Source: Ctenosaura bakeri
Taxonomy: Eukaryota > Chordata > Lepidosauria > Squamata > Iguanidae
DNA length: 64,000 nucleotides
Direction of reading: 5' to 3'
Assembly: GCA_948474755.1 (NCBI GenBank)
Contig: CAOLHI010000079.1
Span: forward strand, 1,116,001-1,180,000
Each line of letters starts with the position of its first letter. Position 1 is the first letter of the stretch. Below are positions 54,250 through 64,000 of this stretch, in pieces. Below the pieces are notes generated by a model that had not been told where the DNA came from, did no database searches, and saw only the letters and a list, made by a program, of their open reading frames with translations. A program made the position numbers and the translations under genes.

Positions 54250-56550
54250 TAGCTGTAATGCATGCCTCTAAGAGGTTGGAGAGTTCTTTGCTGAATGTCA
54301 CAGGGTACATGTGGGAAGCAGAGTTTGCTTCCTCCAAAGCAGCAGGTAATTGCTTCCAAATCAAACTCCCACTCAGTTAAGTGGCAAGCCTGTAGGAGGA
54401 AAACTTGCAAAGACCCAGTGGTTTCCTCCAGCCTTTTGCTCTATTTTTAGACTTCAAAGGCATTTCTCTCCAAGAGCATTTTAAAAGCTTTCCTTGACAG
54501 CATTGACACTGTGTACATGCACAATGAAGTCTTTGTATCAGTTCTCCAAATAATGCTCTCTCTCCAGCAGTATTTGATTTCATGCATTTTGGAAGTCTAG
54601 CCACATGCAGAATCCAGCCCACAGAAAAATGGCCAGACTATGAAAACATTGCATGTCATCACAAAACTTGAAGTTGTCCCACAAAGGCCTTGGGCCCCAA
54701 ATCAGTTGTGACGCAACATTCATTCAGATCAGCTCTCATTTCAAACTTAATCAGTAAACGGCATCCTATCAGGAGAGGCTGGTATTTCCAAACCCAACAA
54801 CAACAGTCAAAAGATAATCCAGAGCTGTTATGCTGTGGAACTGTATGAACAAAGGGTATACCTGAATTGTTTTGCCTTAGAAAACAATGTTTAACACAGA
54901 GCTTAGAAAACTTGCTTTTTAGACTAGTTGTATAACCAAGAGAACCCCCTTTTGAGGGAGTTATAATCTTTAAAAAAGTAACTTTTTTGACCCCTGATTT
55001 AACTTTAGAACGCCACTATTAGCAGTTTTCAAATTAACAGAAAAGTGTACCGTATTCCAAAAGGTTGTTCACTTAATTGCTTTGATCTAGGTCTAATTGT
55101 GTGGAGAAAAAATGACTAGTTACACATGAAATGTACATCACTCAAGCAACAGTGTGTGGACTGAGGTCTGTAAATGGATATGTACTACAGTGTGCATTTA
55201 AATGAACAACAAGGTGTGCTTCTTATTTATGCATATAGCTTCCAATTAACCAAAGGTACAGACACACATGGAGGTCTATAACCACGGTTAAATCTCCTTC
55301 TCTGATTAAGGGCTAATGTTTCTTACTCCACTGTTATTGCATTTTTCATGTGAGAATAACTTTTTTTTAATAATTAAAAGCAATCAATTTTGAAGCACAG
55401 TATTAAAAAGCATAATAATAATAATATGCACACAGATAATCAGAGTCCAAATCCCCAGGAAGCAATGCAATATCATGTTTCTTCAGACAATAATTTATCA
55501 GTAGGGGATTAGCAGAGAGGAGGAATATATTAGGCCAGACTCCATTTTTTTATTAGTTTAATATACCATACACTTCAGTGTTTCATTACAAAATGCTTTA
55601 AATGTTATTATCCACCCTGAGCCTTGGAGAGAATGAACATCAAAAATCCAAATACCAATAAATGACAAGTGTTAAAAAACACAAGATCACAGGAAACAAA
55701 CAACACAGAATAGAACTCATTCATTAATTATCCATAGGGTACTCTGAACACATGAAGCTTTACAAAGTAATGAATAGAGGGGTAAAAAGTAGGTCCTTTC
55801 TCCAAAAAGAGAGCCAGTCATCATCCTCTGCAGGTAGAATGAGATGTCTGCATTAGCCAGGCAAGAATATTGACAGATGCATTTAAACCAGAGGTTGGGA
55901 AATGGCAGCTCACAAGGTACATCCAGCTCCCACCGCTGTTTTTGTCATCCTCCAGGACTTCCTAGAACCCCCAAAACAATTCTTTGGAGAAAAAAATCGG
56001 AATATTTTGCTTAAAATGCCTCCAATATCTCCTAAAAGACATGGAGGACAATTCTGTCACATATTGCCACTGCTCCATCACCCATTTTAAGCCTAGGAGA
56101 AGCTTTTTTCCCCCTGACAAGTGACTTTCCCAAGTTTCTGTTGATAGAAACACCTGTCCTCAGACTAAAATGGTGGGGGAACATGGCAAAATTGCCCCCC
56201 AATCCCGCAGAAGGCATTCGAGAACATTTTGGTGCAAAAGAAACCTTCATTTATTTATTTTTTATTTTTTTTACAGTGGGGAGACAAGAAAGCAACCTTA
56301 GGGATCAATGCAGCACCCTAACCCCCTATAGCAGCCCACACTAAACTTAACAGTTAATGACTAAGAACAGGGATGCTATATTCTCAATTTGGCTAGATTT
56401 TACCCAGATTCTATGCATTCCATCTGGATGATTATCTGGTTTGGACTCCAGGTTTTCATTTATTAAAAACTGTAAGTCTCTAGCCCTTGTTGAAGCTGAG
56501 ATATGGGGCAAGATGTGGAGGCACCCTTCTGTAAAATTGTTCCATGAAAA
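54250..56550. other. No gene recognised; one unclassified repeat-like block
   Basis: 55889-56260 begins 'AGAGGTTGGGAAATGGCAGC' and has the feel of an amniote hAT-like repeat, but the ends cannot be matched. Otherwise unassigned. Confidence 0.35.
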
Positions 56551-56557
56551 CAATTTG

Positions 56558-57335
56558 TCTCCCCCTGCCCACATGACCACGTGTGGCAAGGGGGGACACC
56601 TTTCCTGGCCTCCCATGAGTAGAGGCCATGCAATCACTGTGCGACAAGGGTCGCACAGCAGAATTGGGAGGAGGCGGGGTCTGAAGACTCCTTTTAGGGC
56701 TGCACCATCCCTTGCCCAGCCTCTTGGTTTGCTGGCGACCCACCCTCCCATCCTATGGTTTCAGTGTACTTCAGGGGCGGGTAGGAATTTCCCCCCCTTG
56801 GGGGGGGTTTCACCTATCCTACACTGTGCCAAGGGATTGGGCAATTGGCTTTATAAGGTGGTGTCTCAACTAGGTATTAAATAGGTCTCCACAGCCACAC
56901 TTGTCCTCATCCACGGCTGGTGGGGGGGGTCTAAGGGTTACCTATGGCACCCTTTGGTGTAGGATAAATGCTGTCCTTGAGGCGGGCCCGGGACTTGCCC
57001 CTACCGTCATGAGATGGGGGGTTGCGGTTTGTGGGCTCGCCTTCCAGAAAAGGGCTGGCCGAAGTTTTAATCCAGCCTCATGGGTTGGCTTTGGGGTCCA
57101 GTACCTCGCTCAAAGAGGGCTGGGGAAGAGGTCTGGAGCTGACCCTTGCCTTAGCCTACCCATGCTGTTCACCCCCCTTCTCAGGTCATAAGTTCAAGTT
57201 CAAGTTCATGGTCAAGTTTAAATTCAAGTCAAGTTCACTTCCAGCTTTATGTTAATTAGGCATACATTAATAAATTGCCCTAGTTCAACCCAAGCCCTGT
57301 GTGTGGTCTCTTCATTTCATGGGTTGGGCAGCAAA
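56558..57335 (+). mobile_element. ORF-less derivative of the Ngaro-like element
   Basis: 778 bp. Left 180 bp matches 28438-28620 and right 400 bp matches 34285-34692, including the hexamer block. Between them (56738-56935) lies about 200 bp absent from the full-length copy, with 'TTTCACCTATCCTACACTGT' and a TATA-like GGCTTTATAAGG. No coding capacity remains. Either a non-autonomous subfamily or the adjoining A2-B2 end of a split-repeat element. Same orientation as the long copy, 22 kb away. Confidence 0.85.
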
Positions 57336-57599
57336 TCCCATTCTGCCTTTCAGGTGCATGGGAAGGAAAGGGGGCAGAGTTAAAGAAGCAATGGAGAGAG
57401 GCATTTTAAGAGCATCAGATAAGGGAAGGAGTAGGAGGGAAGGGAAAGTGAGAGTAATAGTGAAAATGGTGTGAAGGTTACAACACAGTGGAAGAAAAAT
57501 ACAACAATTAATAAGCTGAATTTGCATAATTAGAACAATTTGCACAATATGCAAATTAGATGTCAGAACCTGAGTAAATGGAATATGGCAAACCTAACT

Positions 57600-57900
57600 T
57601 CTATTACTCCTACTACTGATGTTACTATTCCCAACTTGGGATTCAAGGCAGCTTACAACAGATTTAAAAATATAGTTAAAATTCACACAATACAAAAGTT
57701 AAAAAGTGATTAAACAAAAATTAAAAATGGTTAAACATACAAACTGTAACAAAGCAGCAGCACAACAAAAACAACAAATAGAAAACTCAGCATGTTGTAC
57801 AAGCCCCATTTAAACAAACAGTTCTCAAAGGCCTGTCAAAACAGAAATGTCTTCACCTGTTTGCAGAAAGAGTGGGGAGGATTTGTCTTTGTTGGTGTTT
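57600..57900 (-). mobile_element. L2 LINE 3' part
   Basis: 'CCCAACTTGGGATTCAAGGC' AGCTTACAACAG, A-rich section, then 'TCAAAGGCCTGTCAAAACAG' AAATGTCTTCACCTG is the complement of an L2 coding end and 3' UTR (compare 61440). Confidence 0.65.
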
Positions 57901-57904
57901 ACAC

Positions 57905-60455
57905 TGGGAGCCTTACAGTCTGAATCTTCCTGATGAACAAAGCAGTACCACCGCTTGCTACACTTCAGCTTCAAAAAAAGGGGACCTTGGAGCTCTATTT
58001 CCTCTAGCAGGGGAAAAGGCAATGAAATGAAGGGCCAACAGAAGAAACCACAGCTGTATCATCTGCTGCTGTTGTTGAGCTTTCGAAAAGGAAGACCAGT
58101 TGAGACAGGGCATTTCCTACCTCGCTTCATATCCACATTGCCAAAAGCTTCTTTGTCCATCGCTGATGTGCACTCAGTTTGGCCAGTTCTTCAAAGGCAT
58201 TTTGTGAATGTATGATTTGGTTATGTCCAATTGTTGCTCTTTTTATGGAAAAAGTATCGGTCATATTGAACTTATTGTACTGGAACGATTTTTGAAATTT
58301 GCAGATGTGTATGTGTTTTTAAACATTTATCTGCTTTTTGAAAATTAACTACTGGTCAGCATGAATGGATTTTTGATGGTTAAAAACCTACATTGAAATA
58401 CTGGAAAGACAAATGCCTATCTCCAGTTTTTAACAGACTGAGGATTACAAAACCATTTCAGCATTTGAATGTGCTGCTAGCAGACATCTACTTGTATGAA
58501 GACTCACCTGGATATTTGGTTGACTTTTGTTGAAGCTTATGTATACACTGTTTCATTGTTGTACTTCTATTTTTTCTCTTTTATGTTTTCACTTCCCTTT
58601 TTTTCTTTTTTTTTCTTTTTTTGTTGCTGTTTTTATTACATGAGTTTAGCAACATAAATGATTTTTTAAAAAGCTATGGCACAATCAACTGATATGCCTC
58701 TGGTCTCCTGCAAGTATGTTGCCAAAACCCACAGTACATTCCACCAAATAAATTTAGATAATTAAACAAGACAAACCAGCCAACTCTAAAAGCGTCATAC
58801 CTCAGACAAACATTTCCCCTTAAGAGCATTGGTGTTTTCCTTTGCTTTTTTGTCATCTGTGTGTGTGCTTTGCTTCTGAGCTGTCAGTGCTTGGCTTCAA
58901 ACAGGCCTTTTCCTAGATGATAAGGCTTCAAACCAGGTTATTCACCCAAATGAACCAGATGTTTTTAATTATTAATTGGTAAAATCAAGGGCTTGGGGAT
59001 TTTGATCTCTAACCCTGGAGGCATGTATTCTGTTCCATCGCCAGATCTTTAATTTCGCTTTGGAGCTTTTCAGAATGCAGGAGAGCACTAGCAATAAACA
59101 ACTTCTTCTTTATACAGTACGATTCTACAAACATATTCCTCTCATTTTTCAAGAACTTGAAAGCATAACAACAGCCTTTAAAATCTAGAGGCCTACCAGG
59201 GTCATAGAAAATGAGGAACTGGCAATTTGGAAACCTCCTTTTCCTTTGGAAATTAAAGTCCTTTTTGAGTGGAGATGGCTGACACTGAGCATCTGGTAAT
59301 TCTGCATACAGAAATCCAGTTAATCTCAATTTCCATCAGCAGATTTTCTCAGGTTGATTGTATGCAGGGTTATTTGAGCCTCTTACAATTCCACACAGTG
59401 AAAAATCATTTCCAAGAACTTTGCAAATATCATTTTTCATGCAAGGCTTCAAGCTTGGATTGGATTTTAATTGGCAGATCAATGGAGCTTAAGGCTGCCT
59501 TCTAAAAAATCTTAGGAGAATGTCCCAGGGGTCAGGAAATCATTTCCATCTACAGAAAGGAAATTCTCAGGTGGCGAAAAAGAAATGAAAAACTGTTCTC
59601 CTCCAATGCAATCTCAAGTAGATTTATCTGAAAGCATTTAGTTCAATGACATTTACTCTCAAGTAACTGTGCACAGAATCATAATCATAGTGTTTTATTT
59701 TCATTTAATTCTAGGAAATTTATCCAGCTTTGCCCAGGCTAATGTTGAGAATTCCACCTATCATTTAACTGAAACAAAATTTTGACAGGTACCACTTCAG
59801 TTCAGAAAATTGTCTATACATCAAGTGCAATACAAAATGGACCAAAAACAGCGATTAAAGAAAACACTAAATTTGGTATCAGTCCACATCTGTATGAAAA
59901 ATATTCAAGATATCAGCCTATGTCTAAATATCAAGTTTGGTCAAAATCAGTTCATAAATGTATGTTATAAAAGACATGTTTGTTCAGAAGACACCTGAAG
60001 CCATTGACAAGAGTGAATCCCAAACCCTATTAAGGTCTCTCGATAATACAGATGTATACAGTATAATAAGAAGAACTTTAATTTTCATTCTACATATGTA
60101 CACATTATCAGCTAATAAAGATGCATTGAAATCTACTTTAAAGGAATCATACTTTTTTTTTTTAATTAGGAGCAATAAATAGCATTACTACACCTAAAGC
60201 AAAAGTTCCTCACAAAACTTTAGTCTTTCATGAGGAAAAAAAAATTCACTAATCTAAAATTAAATTTTAAACTCCTAAGCAATAAAAATGCATTTGAATT
60301 ATACACCCTTGCTGCATGGAAGTACTCTCCTACCTCCAGAATGTTAATAGCTATCTCCTTATGTATCTTAACAATTTTTAGACGCAGGATTAGTTGGATG
60401 AAAGTTCAATAAAGTAATATTTCTACTGGTTACAAAGATGATAAGAGTATGTTGA
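57905..60455. other. No gene recognised
   Basis: Unassigned AT-rich DNA; T-rich tract at 58590-58625. Confidence 0.4.
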
Positions 60456-60459
60456 ATCA

Positions 60460-60720
60460 GATTAAAGGTCTGTGTCACCCACTAGACTTTCCCAAGTGCA
60501 ATAGGAGAGGATGGATTGTCCATGGAGCAGTGATTCTGTTCCAGCTTTCAGGCTGCACTTTAAAGGTCTTACCCAAAGGTGCTGACCCTATTTGGGGGAT
60601 AGAGTTCAGCACCCTGGATAGCTCCTTTGAAGCTCACACTGTAACCTGGAGTAGATTTACCATCCTATTGGCAGGGTAGTCACTAACTGCCACTGCTACA
60701 GTGGCTACCCAAAAGCCCAC
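60460..60720 (+). repeat. Unclassified interspersed repeat A, copy 3
   Basis: The best copy: 'AAAGGTCTTACCCAAAGGTG', CTGACCCTATTTGGGGGAT, 'GAGTTCAGCACCCTGGATAG', 'CTCCTTTGAAGCTCACACTG', 'CTGGAGTAGATTTACCATCC', 'ACTGCCACTGCTACAGTGGC'. Related to 18265 (minus) and 19290 (plus). Confidence 0.5.
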
Positions 60721-60884
60721 AAGCAAGACAAGGTGCAACAGCACTCTCCCCACTCTCTGATGCTGAAGGTTATCTGCAGGTATAATGGCTAATAGTAATG
60801 AATAGCCTCACTCTCTGTGAATTTGTCCAGCACTACTTTAAAATCACCAAAGGCCTAAATATAATATTGTTCCAGTCTCAAAGG

Positions 60885-61215
60885 AGCTGCACTGGCTGCC
60901 AGTTCACTTCCAGTCTGTCACGTGATAATATTAAAGCCCTAAACAATTTGGGACATTGATACTTGAAAGAGCACCTCTCCCTATAATATACCTTCCTAAG
61001 AACTGAGATATGCAAGAGATGCCCTCCTCTCTGTTTCACCACTGAAGGAAATATGAAGTGGGAAGACATGGGAGAGGGCCTTCTTGTCTTTGGCACCCTG
61101 ATTGTGGAATGCACTCCCCTTGGTGGTCTGACTGGCACCAATGTTAATTTCTTTCCACTGTCAACCTAAAACATGGCTTTTTATTAAAGACTTCAGGGAC
61201 CAACATATTTCAAGT
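60885..61215 (+). pseudogene. L2 LINE reverse transcriptase C-terminus, decayed
   Basis: 'LHWLPVHFQSVT' followed by stops, then 'RHGRGPSCLWHP' in a shifted frame correspond to the L2 'HWLPV..RI.YK' to 'AP.LWN.LP' region. Continues with CCTAAAACATGGCTTTTTAT. Followed head-to-head by a minus-strand L2 from 61238. Confidence 0.65.
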
Positions 61216-61237
61216 ATACATGTACCTGTTTTTAAAT

Positions 61238-61850
61238 TGTTATTATTATTATTTATTATATTTGTATGCTGCCTTTCTCCCAGTATGGGACCGAAGGTGG
61301 CTTTCAACAACAAATTAAGACATCAAAACATTTAAAACCATTTTAAAAAATTAAAAACATATAAAAGCATTTTTAAAAACTAAAACAATATTCAATTAAA
61401 ACAAGCTAATAAATAAAGCTCCCTCGGCTTACATAAAAGCCCGTTTAAAAAGAAAAAATTTCACCTGCCAGCAAAAGGAGAGCTGGGAACCTGCCTAGCC
61501 TCCTGTGGAAGAGGGTTCCACAGGGTGGGAGCAGCCGCCAAGAAGGCTCTCTCCCGTGCGCTCACCAGGTGAGCCTGGGATGGCGGCAGTACTGAGAGAA
61601 AGCTTTCCCCAGCAGACCTTAAGGCTCTAGCTGGTTTGTACAGGGAAATATGATCATTCAGATAGCCTGGACCTAAGCCGTATATTGTTGCAGTTTTTAA
61701 AGTCATTTTAACTGTTGCTGTTAAAGAACAATCAGAAGCAGAACCACTGTTGTAAGTCCTTGCTGCAGCCTTACTCACTGATGGGAATGAAATGCGACCG
61801 CCATCCTCCTTGCACTGCAGTTGGAAGCTCAATGAACCTGCTTTGCCCAA
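61238..61850 (-). pseudogene. L2 LINE reverse transcriptase C-terminus and 3' UTR
   Basis: Minus strand from about 61720: 'GLGPGYLNDHISLYKPARAL' (the phrase 'GPGYLNDH' is L2-like), 'RERAFLAAAPTLWNPLPQEA', then 'RQVPSSPFAGR', the A-rich UTR, and the end GCCACCTTCGGTCCCATACT-GGGAGAAAGG with an (ATA)n tail at 61238-61260. This copy shows that the 'CCTTTCTCCCA' blocks at 28078, 50320 and 62275 are L2 3' ends. Confidence 0.8.
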
Positions 61851-62254
61851 TCTGGCTGTTTCCTCTTAAGGTGAACTGGGGGAGGCTGGGCCAGGAGATG
61901 TTACTTAGTTACACATTCATAGCTAAATAGCTGATATAGCATATCAGCAACTATGCTTATTTTATCTTGTCTAAATTATTTTTGTTTTTAGTCTTGAGAC
62001 ATCTTATATTGTGTCTCACTCTCAGATCCTATGACAAAGGATGAGATAGAAGTGTTTAAAGGAATGAATAAATCCAATTGCTATTTATTAGAATGGACAC
62101 ATTGAATCAATTGCTGATTGCTGAGTCAATATTTATGTAAATCTCATTATTCAGTTGGTCTGCTCCATCTGGAACTAGCAAATGGATTTAGGCCTAAACG
62201 GCTGGCCATCACTATATCATGTGGACCTGAATGAAGCAATCTTTCTCATACTGA

Positions 62255-62600
62255 TGCATATTTTATTATTTTATACCCTTCTCCCAAAATGGGATCCAAA
62301 ATGACTAAAACAAGGTAGAGCTTTAAAAAAACTTGATGATAAATAGTTAATGAAAAGTTAACAATTAAATGAGATGTCTTATTAATATACCATCAATTTT
62401 ATAAGGTGTGAAAAATGCTATTAAGGATAAAAATACAGAACATCCCTCTAATAAAAAAGACTCCTTGTAACCAAATGCCCATTAAACTAAAAAGGTCTTT
62501 GCTTGCCAGTGAAAAGAAAGTGGAGAAGGAGCCAGCCTCGCCTAACTTCCCATGGAAAGGTATTCTGCAGCCTAGGAACAACCACTGAGAAGCCCCAATC
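62255..62600 (-). mobile_element. L2 LINE 3' part, older
   Basis: 'ATACCCTTCTCCCAAAATGG' GATCCAAAATG, then 'AAAAAGGTCTTTGCTTGCCA' and 'GGAGAAGGAGCCAGCCTCGC' are the complement of an L2 coding end and UTR. Frames are broken. Confidence 0.65.
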
Positions 62601-62604
62601 ATGT

Positions 62605-63635
62605 GATAATTTTGGTTTTGTTGCTGCACTTTTTCCAACTTTACAACAATTTTTGCTGAGGAAATGCCAAGAAGGGTCACTGGATTTAAGTTCACCCAGA
62701 ACACTGGATCTATCCACACTAGTAACCTTCTCCCCATCCCACCAACTTCTAGTAAAAAGAGAAATACTCCAAAGGTTTTTTAATCCCTTTTAGGTGTCAA
62801 GGCATCTTAAGTTACCTGTCACACACAAGAGACAAATATCAGCCAACATAGTAGAACTCAAAGTTTTTCAGAAGTACCAAAAAAAAAAAAGACTGAGGAC
62901 ATCCTCAGATAAGTGATTAGCCACACTCAGTAGTCTAAGAATCAGAAGTTGGAAAACTTCTGAATTACAACTACAGCCCCCCAAAATCAACTTTTCCAGG
63001 TTCTGCTCATAATGCAATATTGACTGACTGTTTGGAGGTGGTATGGTAGAGTGGAAAATTGTGTACCCTGGAAGGAAGTTCATCTGGCTGGTTGGCAGGC
63101 ACCCTAAACAGCATTTCATATTGCAAAGTTTTTTTTCCAGAACTCATTTGTTGAGCTGATTTTACTGTAAAATTCAGTAAATGAAGCTACTAACTATTCA
63201 GCTCTTTTCCTCTGTAAATTACCATTCAGCTCTTTTCTTCTGTAAATGCAGCTCAGATGAGTTATTGCCACAAGGGAAGATTCACTATTACAGCTTTTTA
63301 TTCCTGTGGTATTCAGAATTTTACAGCACATTTATGTACAGGATTCTATTACTCTACTAAATTATCTGCCTCATCAAGAAGGCCAGCATGTCACCTTGAC
63401 TTTATTCTCTCCAAAAATCCTGACTAGCATGAATAATTTGCAGTTGTATTAGCAAAAGATCCAAAACCATGTGAACATATTGTCCAGAAATTATATATCA
63501 AGCCATCCTGTTATATTCCAAAGCACTGTGTTAGTCTACATTTATTGACTCATTTGTGTTTTAACCATCTAGAAAAACTGTATTTTATAAATACACGTCT
63601 GTATCTTTGCACGCATTTAGCAGTCATAATACTAT
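62605..63635. other. No gene recognised
   Basis: Unassigned DNA. A short direct repeat (ATTCAGCTCTTTTC(C/T)TCTGTAAAT) lies at about 63197-63248. Confidence 0.4.
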
Positions 63636-63644
63636 TGCAGTTGC

Positions 63645-63860
63645 TGTGTGCTCTCCAATAATTTCTGACGTATGGCAGCCTAAGGCACAGAGAAGATTTG
63701 TTCCGAAGGGGTTTGCCATTGCCTTCCTCTGAGGTTCAGAGAGATGATCTCTTACAAAGGTCATTCAGTGGGTTTCTACAGCTGAACATGGACTTGAACC
63801 CTGGACTCCAGAGTCCTAGTCGAACACTCTACTACACAACACTGGCTGTCATAATACTGG
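63645..63860 (-). mobile_element. tRNA-derived SINE, nearly complete
   Basis: Plus-strand text 'TTTCTGACGTATGGCAGCCT', 'GGGGTTTGCCATTGCCTTCC', 'TGGACTTGAACCCTGGACTC' (B-box complement) and 'ACACTCTACTACACAACACT' is the complement of the SINE family at 9503. The tail GTGTGCTCTCCAA lacks the ACAACAA run. Confidence 0.82.
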
Positions 63861-64000
63861 ACAGTATTTGTATGGTTCTTCACATACACATTCCTTACAA
63901 TGTTTTTATTACGTACATATTTCACTTTGCAGCCAAGATGGACTTCCAAAACAGCTTAAAACAACAATTAAAAGTAGATACATACAAGATACAGTATGAA

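Overview
The window looks like intronic, repeat-rich DNA from a squamate reptile (lizard or snake). The evidence is a vertebrate gene, METTL24, on the minus strand, embedded in a typical lepidosaur repeat mix: CR1 with the ATTCTATGATTCTATGA-type 3' end, L2, L1, BovB/RTE, tRNA-derived SINEs ending in ACAACAACAA, Penelope-like relics, a Ngaro-type tyrosine-recombinase retrotransposon, hAT and palindromic MITEs. I cannot name the species.

Host gene: three internal METTL24 exons are visible, each with good splice sites and matching phases: 27580-27678 (33 codons, phase 0/0), 15919-16058 (140 bp, phase 0/2) and 11600-11828 (229 bp, ending in phase 0). Joined, they read through the start of the methyltransferase domain. 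The N-terminal signal/anchor exon and the C-terminal exon were not found; they probably lie beyond 64000 and before 1 respectively. Almost everything else is intron or upstream DNA.

Layout: 1-2640, old CR1, Penelope-like, L2 and LTR-like relics. 2645-8130, a nearly complete minus-strand CR1 split by a younger plus-strand CR1 copy (5236-6411), giving a 1.2-kb inverted repeat. 8.1-27 kb, METTL24 exons 4 and 3 with SINEs, BovB and MITEs. 27.35-27.68 kb, a near-perfect palindrome 50 bp from the exon-2 donor. 28438-34692, a full-length but decayed Ngaro-like element encoding Gag with zinc knuckle, RT-RNase H, tyrosine recombinase and an SGNH hydrolase, with a repeated 15-bp motif in its leader. 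42283-43079, a hAT-type element with an 8-bp target duplication. 46349-47278, a MITE/L2 composite bounded by a 3-bp duplication. 48060-48885, a probable solo LTR with 23-bp tandem repeats. 49070-50190, L1 ORF2 3' end. 56558-57335, an ORF-less derivative of the Ngaro-like element. 57.6-62.6 kb, several L2 3' pieces.

The most unusual objects are the Ngaro-like element with its motif-studded leader and short derivative, and a palindromic MITE family (TIR GGCCATTTCC, 3-bp target duplications), two copies of which are fused to L2 segments. All transposon reading frames seen here are broken, so these are fossils rather than active systems. All family assignments come from reading motifs by eye; no database search was run.
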